A stretch of DNA of 64,000 nucleotides from Chryseotalea sanaruensis (GTDB lineage: Bacteria; Bacteroidota; Bacteroidia; Cytophagales; Cyclobacteriaceae): the NCBI RefSeq assembly GCF_003990915.1, contig NZ_BHXQ01000001.1:675402-739401 (forward strand), given 5' to 3'. Under the pieces are notes generated by a model, which made no database searches, was not told the origin of the DNA, and saw nothing but the letters and a program-made list of their open reading frames with translations. A program made the position numbers and the translations under genes. This document shows, piece by piece, positions 54,180 through 62,723 of the stretch. Position 1 is the first letter of the stretch, and the number at the start of each line of letters is the position of its first letter.

Positions 54180-55694
54180 ATGCAGCAGTTTAAAAAATTG
54201 TTTAGTCTTCCTTTTATGATACTTCTTTCTATTACTATAGGAGGATGCGAAGCACAAATCAATAAAGAAGCCGAAAAAGACAGAAGCATTGATAACCATA
54301 CCATATCCATTGAAAAGAAACAAAGCGCAGGCAAAGGAAAGATTGATACAAATCAGTTTGAGATTAATGCCAAGTTACCCACAACTGATTTCAGGTATGC
54401 AGCAAGTAAGGTAACGCCTGCCGTGGTACACGTTAACTGCACATGGAAAGCAAATGAAAATCAGGAAGAGCTTAGACAATACGACCCATTCAAAGATTTC
54501 TTTGGTGATGATTGGTTCAGATTTTTTGAGCCCTTTCGGCAACGTGGTCCGGTGGAAGGTTCTGCCTCAGGCGTTATTTTAACAGCCGATGGGTACATTA
54601 TTACCAATAATCACGTAGTTCAGGATGCCGATGAGGTGGATATAATTCTGCACGATCAGCGTTCTTATAAAGCTAAAATTATTGGTTCTGATCCGACAAC
54701 CGATCTTGCCTTATTAAAAATTGAGGAGACTGATTTGTCATTTATTGAATTTGGTGATTCTGACAATGTAGAGGTTGGTGAATGGGTGCTGGCTGTTGGT
54801 AATCCCTTTAACCTGGCCTCTACTGTTACTGCTGGGATAATAAGCGCAAAAGCAAGAAACATTGGCATACTGAAAGACCGAGAAGCGGTAGAATCATTTT
54901 TACAAACGGATGCAGCTGTTAATCCTGGAAATAGCGGTGGAGCCTTAGTAGATCTGAATGGGAAATTAATAGGGGTTAATACAGCTATTGCCACGCCAAC
55001 TGGAACTTATGCAGGATACTCTTTCGCCATACCCGTAAATATTGTAAAGAAAGTTACCAATGATTTACTGAATTACGGTGCAGTGCAGCGAGGATATCTT
55101 GGCATTATTATTCGTGATATGACTGGAGAGATTGCTAAAGAATTAGATATACGATTCACGCCTGGTGTATACGTAGATAGCCTTACAAAAGATGGTGCGG
55201 CCAGTATTGCTGGGATTAAAGCAAAAGATATTATTATAAAAATTGACGAAAGAAAAATTGAAACATCACCTGAGCTCCAGGAAATTGTAGCGAAGCACCG
55301 TCCGGGTGAAAAATTAAATGTTACCTTTCTTCGCAAAGGAGAAGAGCGGCAAGCCGTTGTAATTCTTCAAGGTGCACAGCAAATAGCCAGTGTGTCGGGT
55401 AAAGAATATAGCAAAATATTAGATGAGCTCGGTGTTGAAGTACAAGAGTTAACAGCAAAGGAGCGAACACACTATAAGCTAAAAGGAGGCATTAAGATAA
55501 CTAGCATCACAAAAGGGAAAATTCAATCATTCACTAACATTAAAAAGGGTTTTATCATCATTAAAGTAAACCATACTCAAATCTTTACAAAGGATGACTT
55601 TATTCGAGCTCTGGAAAACATGAAAGGTCAGGTAATTATTGAGGGCGTCTATCCATATTCCTCTGGATATTTTTCATATGGATTTACAATGTAG
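54180..55694 (+). CDS. HtrA/Deg-family serine protease, lipoprotein form
   Basis: The product is 504 residues. A lipoprotein signal with Cys23 (ITIGGC) suggests membrane anchoring, which is less usual for DegP. The catalytic triad is His145 (ITNNHVV), Asp175 (DPTTDLALLK) and Ser252 (NPGNSGGAL). Two PDZ domains follow (GYLGIIIRDMTGEIAKEL and ITKGKIQSFTNIKKGFIIIKVN). It degrades or refolds damaged envelope proteins. It is the third gene of the 52917 operon, probably controlled by the site at 52853. Confidence 0.92.
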   Translation: MQQFKKLFSLPFMILLSITIGGCEAQINKEAEKDRSIDNHTISIEKKQSAGKGKIDTNQFEINAKLPTTDFRYAASKVTPAVVHVNCTWKANENQEELRQYDPFKDFFGDDWFRFFEPFRQRGPVEGSASGVILTADGYIITNNHVVQDADEVDIILHDQRSYKAKIIGSDPTTDLALLKIEETDLSFIEFGDSDNVEVGEWVLAVGNPFNLASTVTAGIISAKARNIGILKDREAVESFLQTDAAVNPGNSGGALVDLNGKLIGVNTAIATPTGTYAGYSFAIPVNIVKKVTNDLLNYGAVQRGYLGIIIRDMTGEIAKELDIRFTPGVYVDSLTKDGAASIAGIKAKDIIIKIDERKIETSPELQEIVAKHRPGEKLNVTFLRKGEERQAVVILQGAQQIASVSGKEYSKILDELGVEVQELTAKERTHYKLKGGIKITSITKGKIQSFTNIKKGFIIIKVNHTQIFTKDDFIRALENMKGQVIIEGVYPYSSGYFSYGFTM

Positions 55695-55777
55695 TATCTG
55701 TATATGGCCTTCTACAGATAATTAATCATTAACTTTTTTTTCTAATACTTCTGATTACTTTTCTTTAATTATGCTTT

Positions 55778-56731
55778 CTATTCTTGCTTTTGCTTCTTTA
55801 TACCTTTTCGTAACAGAAATGAAAATTGAGCGGCTTTAAGATCAATATCCAGGTTTTTCGAACTGCTTTCCAGGTTTTTAAGAATCAACTTCAATCGTGC
55901 ACCCTCTGCTTTATCGTGCATAAGCATTCCTATGGCAGTAGTGCTATCACTACTGATGGCTTTGAGTTGTGTTACAATGAGTAGCGTTGTATCTGCAATT
56001 TGCTTAATTTGTTGCACAATTCCACTGATGGAATTAAATACTACAGTATCGGTAGCCAAATCATTAGCCAGCGTTCCTTCCTGATTTAACTGGGCTGCAT
56101 ACCTATTTAAATTGAGGAGAAATTTCTGTGCATTGGAAGAGGTTTGCTGGATAGATTGAATAGCAAGATTGACGTTGTTATATAAAGAATTATCGTTAAG
56201 CAATTTCCCCATGCTTCCTTCACCTGACACCATCCTCTTACTGATGATCCTAAGGTCATTGGTCATAGATTTCAAATTCTTATTACTTTCCTGTAAAACT
56301 TTAAGCATATCTACCTGTGATACTGATTTTTCTACTTCCAGTGTATCTCCCTCCTGCACCGCTGCAACCATCTCGCTTCCTCCATAAATAACCACTATTT
56401 TGTTTCCAATAAACCCATCGGTACTGAGTTTAACCTTTGCGTCTTTACGTATATACCCCTGAGCTTTTACATCAACACTCATCCTTACTTCTACCGAAGA
56501 ACGACTGTAAAAAAGAATTTCTTTGACTGTTCCTACCTTAACGCCCGATAACCAAATATTATTCCCAGTTTGTAACCCATTGACATCTTCAAAAAAAGAA
56601 ACGATGACCATTTTTTTTTTGAATGGTTCATGCAGGTTACCAACCATGAGAATTCCACTAATCAGAAAAATCAATCCGACAAAAACAAAAAGGCCAACAA
56701 TAACAGCACGTCTATTAGGAGATTCTCGCAT
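55778..56731 (-). CDS. mlaD: MlaD/MCE domain lipid-transport protein
   Basis: The product is 317 residues. One N-terminal membrane helix (AVIVGLFVFVGLIFLISGILMVG) is followed by an MCE domain (VNGLQTGNNIWLSGVKVGTVKEI, IRKDAKVKLSTDGFIGNKIVVI). The rest is helical. It should form the periplasmic hexameric part of a phospholipid ABC transporter. It overlaps the ATPase gene by 17 bases, third in the operon. Confidence 0.88.
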   Translation of the reverse strand: MRESPNRRAVIVGLFVFVGLIFLISGILMVGNLHEPFKKKMVIVSFFEDVNGLQTGNNIWLSGVKVGTVKEILFYSRSSVEVRMSVDVKAQGYIRKDAKVKLSTDGFIGNKIVVIYGGSEMVAAVQEGDTLEVEKSVSQVDMLKVLQESNKNLKSMTNDLRIISKRMVSGEGSMGKLLNDNSLYNNVNLAIQSIQQTSSNAQKFLLNLNRYAAQLNQEGTLANDLATDTVVFNSISGIVQQIKQIADTTLLIVTQLKAISSDSTTAIGMLMHDKAEGARLKLILKNLESSSKNLDIDLKAAQFSFLLRKGIKKQKQE

Positions 56732-57512
56732 GACTTTCTTGAATAAAATTGTAATTGTAAAAACTTTTTATCGCTTCATCCTTACTTGCAAATACATTTT
56801 CGAAACTTCCAATTTTTATAAACTTTCCATCCAGTAGCATAGCAATCCGGTCACCCGTGTGTTTCGAGCAGGTAAGATCATGTGTAATGATTACCGAACT
56901 GGTGTTGTATCGTTCCTGTACTTCCCTGATCAAGTTATTTATTTCACCGCTTGTGATGGGATCTAATCCCGAAGTTGGCTCATCATAAAGAATAATTTCA
57001 GGTTTAAGAATTAACGTTCTGGCAATGCCTATTCTTTTTCGTTGTCCACCCGAAAGATCAGCAGGCATTTCATTTACTTTCTCTGTCAGACCTACAGCAT
57101 CCAACGCTTCATACACTTCTTGATCTACTTCTTTTTTGGTAAGTTGTTTCTTGGTCATCACTAAAGGAAACGACAGGTTTTGGTACACATCCATACTGTC
57201 GTATAGCGCGCTGCTTTGAAATAGGAAACCTACTCGTAAGCGTAATGCATCCAGCTCTTTTCTTTTCAGCTCGTTAACTTCCTTGCTCAGCACCCACACT
57301 TGACCTGCATCAGGACGGAGTAGTCCAACCATAATCTTGATCAATACGGATTTGCCTGAGCCCGATTTGCCAAGTACCGCTACGTTTTCGCCCCTGTACA
57401 AAGTAAAATCCACGCCTTTCAACACATCCAGCTCATCAAATGATTTTTCTAAGCCAGTAATGGCGATAACTGATTCTTCAAGATTGATTTGATGTTTAGC
57501 TTGCTCTTTCAT
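56715..57512 (-). CDS. mlaF: MlaF-type ABC transporter ATPase
   Basis: The product is 265 residues with VAVLGKSGSGKSVLIKIMVG (Walker A 48-56), LSGGQRKRIGIART (signature), EIILYDEPTSGLDP (Walker B) and a His switch (VIITHDL). It belongs to the group that powers MCE-type lipid transport, and lies between the permease and the MCE gene. Confidence 0.92.
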   Translation of the reverse strand: MKEQAKHQINLEESVIAITGLEKSFDELDVLKGVDFTLYRGENVAVLGKSGSGKSVLIKIMVGLLRPDAGQVWVLSKEVNELKRKELDALRLRVGFLFQSSALYDSMDVYQNLSFPLVMTKKQLTKKEVDQEVYEALDAVGLTEKVNEMPADLSGGQRKRIGIARTLILKPEIILYDEPTSGLDPITSGEINNLIREVQERYNTSSVIITHDLTCSKHTGDRIAMLLDGKFIKIGSFENVFASKDEAIKSFYNYNFIQESHARIS

Positions 57513-57513
57513 A

Positions 57514-58338
57514 TCAATAATACCGGATCCAGTTGGTTATTTGAACAATTACTATTTCTTCCAGAAAGATGAGAAACATAGAAACGATAACAGCCTGATT
57601 TGCCGCTCTTCCTACACCACGCGTTCCTTTTCTTGCATTATAGCCTTTGTAACAACCAACCAATCCGATTGTCAGACCGTATACAATAGATTTGATTACC
57701 GAAGTATTGATATCCAAAAAGGAGACAGATGAAAATGCATTGTGATAAAAGGTGACAAATCCCGTAGCCTCCTGAGCATGTACATTAATATATGATCCAA
57801 ATAGTCCTACACAGATACAATACAACGAGAGTACCGGAATAGTGAGTGTAGTTGCAAACACTCGCGTGACTATTAGGTACTTGAATGGATTAATGGCAGA
57901 TACTTCCATAGCTTCAATTTGCTCTGTCACTTTCATGGAACCAATTTCAGCTCCAATACTGGAACCTACTTTTCCAGCACAAATCAATGCAGTTACCAAA
58001 GGACCCAATGCCCGAATGATGGCAATGCCCATTAATGAAGGTAACCATGAGGTTGCACCAAAATCTTCAAGTGAAGGACGAGATTGTTTAGTGAATACTA
58101 TTCCTATGATAAATCCTGTTACAGTAATTAGTGAAAGTGATTTAAGACCTATCTCAAAACTTTGATTTATAACTTCGTGAAAATGAAACGGTGGTAGAAA
58201 AGATTCCTTGAAAAAACGCACTGTAAATGTTGAGGCATCAGTCACACCCTTAAGAAAAGAATCGATACCTTTTGTAAATAAATAGGTCCTGGAACCGGTT
58301 GTATTCATATTGAGTGGGTCAGAAAAGTGGCAACTCAT
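57514..58338 (-). CDS. mlaE: MlaE-type ABC transporter permease
   Basis: The product is 274 residues with five or six hydrophobic segments. The family signature is strong: LGPLVTALICAGKVGSSIGAEIGSMKVTEQIEAMEVSA, INPFKYLIVTRVFATTL. It is the first gene of an mlaE-mlaF-mlaD operon that moves phospholipids between the membranes. The start at 58338 may be one of several; the ATG ten codons later (MNTTGSRTYLF) is also possible. Confidence 0.88.
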   Translation of the reverse strand: MSCHFSDPLNMNTTGSRTYLFTKGIDSFLKGVTDASTFTVRFFKESFLPPFHFHEVINQSFEIGLKSLSLITVTGFIIGIVFTKQSRPSLEDFGATSWLPSLMGIAIIRALGPLVTALICAGKVGSSIGAEIGSMKVTEQIEAMEVSAINPFKYLIVTRVFATTLTIPVLSLYCICVGLFGSYINVHAQEATGFVTFYHNAFSSVSFLDINTSVIKSIVYGLTIGLVGCYKGYNARKGTRGVGRAANQAVIVSMFLIFLEEIVIVQITNWIRYY

Positions 58339-58521
58339 AAATTGATTGTCCGAAATATGTATCAGTTACCAAAATCAAAAATCTAACTACGTAACATATA
58401 TAACAATGACAGGTATCCTTATAACATATGATACCAATCATCAATACCAAGCGCTAAACTGAGGGATAAAAGCTTTAATTTAGACATATGCACCAAACGA
58501 AGATCGGCATCAAAAGTCTTT

Positions 58522-61038
58522 ATGAATAAGTCGTTTCCATATTGGAGTATTAGCTTATCAGAGTTAATTAAAGATTTAGACACAACGATTCTAGGGATAA
58601 GCGATGAAAAAGCATCTGATAGAAATAATAAAAGCATGATCACACCAATGCAAAGTATACTGGTTAGTGATATTCGTTTACTATTAACTCAGTTTAAAAG
58701 TCCGCTTGTACTCTTACTAATCTTTGCAGTTATTCTTTCTGCTATTCTGGGTGAATACACAAACACATTCATTATTTTAGGAATTATATTTTTAAGTGCC
58801 TTGCTTGGATTCTGGCAGGAAAGAAAGGCGAATCATGCATTAAGAAAATTACGAGACATGGTTCAGGTTAAAGCTACTGTACTCAGAAACAATATAGAGA
58901 AAGATATACCTGCATCACAAGTGGTTTATGGTGATGTGATTTTATTAAATGCGGGTGATATTATACCTGCCGACTGTATAATAGTTGAATCAAACGACCT
59001 TCACATTAGCGAAGCTTCTCTTACGGGTGAGTCCTTTCCAGTTGAAAAAGAGATTGGTTTAATGCCCATCGATACACCACTTAGTAAAAGAAAAAATTGT
59101 GTTTTTAAAGGTACAAATGTTATTAATGGTACCGCAAAAGTATTGGCAGTGTATACTAATAGCAAAACCGAATTTGGAAAAATATCAGGTGCTCTTAGTT
59201 GGCACGAGCCTGAAACCGCGTTTGAAAAAGGAATAAAGAAATTCGGCTACATGATTATGCAGATTACTATGATACTTTCAATTATTATATTTATTATTAA
59301 TATTTATCTGGGTAAAAATGTTATAGACTCTATACTTTTTGCGTTAGCATTAGCAGTAGGTATGACACCTGAACTGCTGCCTGCTATAATAACTATTACG
59401 CTTTCGGCTGGCGCAAAGAGATTAGTCGATAAGAAAGTTATAGTAAAAAAACTATCTGCTATACAAAACCTAGGAGCTGTAAATGTTTTTTGTTCGGATA
59501 AAACAGGGACTCTGACAGAAGGAAAAATATCTGTCCAGTATACTGTTGATAGTAATGATAATGATTGGCCAAGAATAAAGACATTTGCGTACTTAAATTC
59601 AAGATTTGAGACTGGTTTTACTAATCCTATGGATGAAGCTATACGCAACCTTACGGACATAGACATTGATGGCTATCAAAAAGTAGATGAAGTGCCGTAT
59701 GATTTTATTCGTAAAAGATTAAGTATTGCCGTAGCATTTCAAGGTATGCATTTATTGATTACAAAAGGAGCCTTAAAAAATATTCTTGAAGTGTGTGATT
59801 CAGTTGAGCTTGCTAGTGGAAATAGACTTCCACTAAATCAGATGAGAAATAAAATAATAACTATTCACGAAAAATATAGTAGACAAGGCTTCAGAACAAT
59901 TGGCCTTTGCTATAAGGACATAACAGGCGATCCTCTTATTAATAAAAAAGATGAAAGGGATATGACCTTTTTAGGTCTTGTTATTTTAGCCGACACTATC
60001 AAACCCGGGATAGCTAACATTATTCACGAATTGAAAAGTTCAGGCGTAACATTAAAATTAATTACCGGAGATAATCAACTGGCTGCCGCGTTTGTGGGCA
60101 AAAAAATTGGCTTACAATCTGAAAATGTACTTACTGGTGGAGAGCTTAGAAAAATGAGTGAAGAGGCTCTTGCCATAAAAGTCAATGAGATCGATGTATT
60201 TGCCGAAATAGAGCCTAACCAAAAGGAACGATTAGTAAGAGCATTGCAAAAATCTGGTAATGTAGTTAGTTTTATCGGTGATGGTATTAATGATGTATCT
60301 GCACTTAAAACAGCAGATGTGGGTATCACGGTTGATAATGCCGTAGATATTGCTAAAGAAACAGCTGATATTGTCCTCATGGAGAAAAATCTTGAAGTAC
60401 TGCAAGAAGGAATTTTAGAAGGAAGAAAGACGTTTATCAATACACTGAAATATATATTTATAACAACAAGCGCCAATTTTGGAAATATGTTTAGTGTGGC
60501 TGGCACATCATTATTTCTACCATTCCTCCCACTCTTGCCTAAACAAATACTCTTACTAAATTTTCTCTCTGATTTACCAGCCATGACCATTGCCTCAGAT
60601 AAAGTGGATGCCGAATTACTTAATAAGCCAAGAAAGTGGAACGCCATGTTAATTCGTAAGTTCATGATTGTTTTTGGTATTGAAAGTTCTCTTTTTGACT
60701 TTCTAACATTTGGTACATTATTGTGGCTATTTAAGGCTAATATCGAGCAGTTTCAGACAGGTTGGTTTATTGAATCCTGTATTACCGAAATTCTTATTCT
60801 TCTTGTCATCCGTACACAACGCTCATCTTTCAAGAGCAAGCCAGGAAAATATTTGATTTACATGAGTATCATTGTTTCCATTGGAATAACTACTCTACCT
60901 TATTTTTGTTTTTCCAGTTTAATGGGTTTTACCCCACTACCAATCACAATATTTATCGGTATGGTGGGTATTGCATTCTTGTATGCATTTATTGCTGAGA
61001 TAACAAAAAGGATTTTTTTCAGAAGAGTAAGTTTATAA
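58522..61038 (+). CDS. mgtA: P-type ATPase, MgtA-like (magnesium-transporting)
   Basis: The product is 838 residues. SLTGESFPVEKE (actuator), VFCSDKTGTLTEGK (phosphorylated Asp326), GDGINDVSALKTADVGI (hinge) are present, with about ten membrane segments. The segments ALAVGMTPELLPAIITITLS, LSDLPAMTIASDKVDAEL and KPRKWNAMLIRKFMIVFG closely follow MgtA/MgtB rather than calcium or copper pumps, so Mg2+ import is the best guess. It is a single-gene unit. Imperfect Crp/Fnr-like sequences lie at 58407 and 58429, but their position is less regular. Confidence 0.85.
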   Translation: MNKSFPYWSISLSELIKDLDTTILGISDEKASDRNNKSMITPMQSILVSDIRLLLTQFKSPLVLLLIFAVILSAILGEYTNTFIILGIIFLSALLGFWQERKANHALRKLRDMVQVKATVLRNNIEKDIPASQVVYGDVILLNAGDIIPADCIIVESNDLHISEASLTGESFPVEKEIGLMPIDTPLSKRKNCVFKGTNVINGTAKVLAVYTNSKTEFGKISGALSWHEPETAFEKGIKKFGYMIMQITMILSIIIFIINIYLGKNVIDSILFALALAVGMTPELLPAIITITLSAGAKRLVDKKVIVKKLSAIQNLGAVNVFCSDKTGTLTEGKISVQYTVDSNDNDWPRIKTFAYLNSRFETGFTNPMDEAIRNLTDIDIDGYQKVDEVPYDFIRKRLSIAVAFQGMHLLITKGALKNILEVCDSVELASGNRLPLNQMRNKIITIHEKYSRQGFRTIGLCYKDITGDPLINKKDERDMTFLGLVILADTIKPGIANIIHELKSSGVTLKLITGDNQLAAAFVGKKIGLQSENVLTGGELRKMSEEALAIKVNEIDVFAEIEPNQKERLVRALQKSGNVVSFIGDGINDVSALKTADVGITVDNAVDIAKETADIVLMEKNLEVLQEGILEGRKTFINTLKYIFITTSANFGNMFSVAGTSLFLPFLPLLPKQILLLNFLSDLPAMTIASDKVDAELLNKPRKWNAMLIRKFMIVFGIESSLFDFLTFGTLLWLFKANIEQFQTGWFIESCITEILILLVIRTQRSSFKSKPGKYLIYMSIIVSIGITTLPYFCFSSLMGFTPLPITIFIGMVGIAFLYAFIAEITKRIFFRRVSL

Positions 61039-61393
61039 CGGCCTCTACCTATTAAATTAGTTTATATCTAAAAATATCACTTTGATAAACTCAGGTCGGA
61101 TCAGTTTAAAAGCTACATTAAGCCTCTTGTTGTAGCCTTATCATATACCGAACCTGACCATATTATTTCTGATTCTGTTACTATCATAGCATTACTATTG
61201 ACTGCTTGGTGGGAAATCTTATTATCAAAACAAGTATTTCCTGTTCAAGAACATTTAATTTTTTTTTCATTAAATTTTTAAGAAAACATAAACAGGATAT
61301 AAATCACACACCAGTGGTAACATTGATCATGGTAAAGTAATAGACTTCTTGGCAAATTAATAGTTGGATAATGAGTCTACTCAATATGTTAAT
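61039..61393. other. Non-coding stretch
   Basis: No gene or strong terminator seen. It contains runs of A/T and partial TGA/TCA half-sites only. Confidence 0.4.
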
Positions 61394-62086
61394 ATGAAAA
61401 ATAAGCTACTTCTTTTTTGCTTAATACTATACAATTGTAATGGCGATAGCGACAGTGTTATAAGTGAATCTGTGTGGGATATAGATAAGCAAGGCATACC
61501 TCAATTTGTAAGTACAAACTATATCGAACTGGATAAGATTGCACAAATATCAAAATTCAGGTCATCGGTAGGTCATGACTATTCAGATGCTTTTGAGCAC
61601 TGCCGAAGTATGAAACATTATTTTAAACCCTTTGATGACATTGTATGGAGTACTGTTAACATTTATTCCCCTATTGACGGTATCATCACCCGCATTGAGC
61701 AAGAAATTTATGGAACAAAGATTGAGATTGAATCTAAGCAATACCCAGCTTTTCGGTTTCAGCTTTTTCATCTCACACCCGATCATGAAATAAAAATTAA
61801 CGATGAGGTTGCAGCGGGTGAGTATGTCGGTAAACATGCAAGTCAGGATACTTACGCTGACATTTCGGTGATCGTTAATGATCCTAGCAAACAAGGACGT
61901 TTTATTTCCTGGTTTGATGTTGTGACCAATACTCTATTTGAAGCGTATAAGGATCGGGGTGCCATTAGCCGAAATGATTTTATTATCAGCAAGGAACTTC
62001 GTGACGCATACCCTCTTGATTGCAATAATTTTGGTTTTAATGATCCGCTTGAAAAATGGTTTAATCTAAATGAGAGGCTACGATAA
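61394..62086 (+). CDS. Lipoprotein with degenerate M23-like domain
   Basis: The product is 230 residues from ATG 61394 (a TTG ten codons earlier is less likely). The short signal (MKNKLLLFCLILYNC) has a possible lipobox LYNC. FDDIVWSTVNIYSPIDGIITRIEQEIYGTKIEI and LFHLTPDHEIKINDEVAAGEYVGKH resemble the LytM/M23 beta-sandwich, but the zinc-binding His/Asp set (HxxxD, HxH) is not seen. It is likely catalytically inactive, perhaps binding the cell wall. Confidence 0.55.
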   Translation: MKNKLLLFCLILYNCNGDSDSVISESVWDIDKQGIPQFVSTNYIELDKIAQISKFRSSVGHDYSDAFEHCRSMKHYFKPFDDIVWSTVNIYSPIDGIITRIEQEIYGTKIEIESKQYPAFRFQLFHLTPDHEIKINDEVAAGEYVGKHASQDTYADISVIVNDPSKQGRFISWFDVVTNTLFEAYKDRGAISRNDFIISKELRDAYPLDCNNFGFNDPLEKWFNLNERLR

Positions 62087-62099
62087 GTAACGAGTAAAG

Positions 62100-62107
62100 T
62101 ATATTTG
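62100..62107 (+). promoter_or_regulatory. -7 box TATATTTG of the CBS gene
   Basis: Exact TAnnTTTG match 55 bases before ATG 62163; no clear -33 TTG. Confidence 0.45.
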
Positions 62108-62162
62108 CTTATGCTACATAAACAGACGTAAGGACAGCAGGCATTTTTAAAAATAGACAATT

Positions 62163-62603
62163 ATGAATGTAGGAAAAATTTGTACGAGAAATACAGTTAC
62201 CATACGGGAAGATAAGACTGTTAGAGAAGCTGCCAAACTTATGAAGGAGTACAATGTTGGATACCTGATTGCCACATTGGAGCAGAAAAATATACCTATA
62301 CCCGCAGGTATTTTAACTGACCGCGATATTGTAGTGAAGTGCCTCTTTAATGGCTATAATATCAATGAAGTAAAAGTCGGGGAAATTATGAGTACACCTG
62401 TGTTAACCGTTTCCGAATCTTTTTCTATTCTGGATACACTTATGAAAATGCGTTTGCGTTATAATAGTATCAGACGCATCCCGGTAGTGGATGAAAAAGG
62501 ACACCTTACGGGCGTCTTATCCCTGGATGATATACTTGATTATATCTCAAAAGAATTAAATGAGATAACTCAAATATTTCACAGAGAGGAACCCTTGGTC
62601 TGA
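62163..62603 (+). CDS. CBS domain pair protein
   Basis: The product is 146 residues: two CBS domains (TVREAAKLMKEYNVGYLIA with GILTDRDIVVKCLF, and SFSILDTLMKMRLRYNSIRRIPVVDEKGHLTGVLSLDDIL). It probably senses adenine nucleotides. A -7 box TATATTTG lies at 62100-62107. Confidence 0.9.
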   Translation: MNVGKICTRNTVTIREDKTVREAAKLMKEYNVGYLIATLEQKNIPIPAGILTDRDIVVKCLFNGYNINEVKVGEIMSTPVLTVSESFSILDTLMKMRLRYNSIRRIPVVDEKGHLTGVLSLDDILDYISKELNEITQIFHREEPLV

Positions 62604-62723
62604 CAAGCAAGCCCCAAAAATCGATCCGTCAATAGAAGCTTGCTGCTGTTACTGTAACCAAAATCATGTAGATTGGGAAACAACAGTCATTGAGAAGCCT
62701 TGTATAGTCAACTACATTTATTT

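Noticed and set aside
58407..58440. Two further TGA-N6-TCA-like words before the MgtA-like gene (58407-58418 and 58429-58440)
   Set aside because: The first ends in TCC, neither has a -7 box at the 22-24 base spacing, and the distance to the start codon is larger than at the other sites.
58419..58643. 74-codon minus-strand frame overlapping the start of the P-type ATPase gene
   Set aside because: It overlaps a clear gene and its leader, and has no features of its own.
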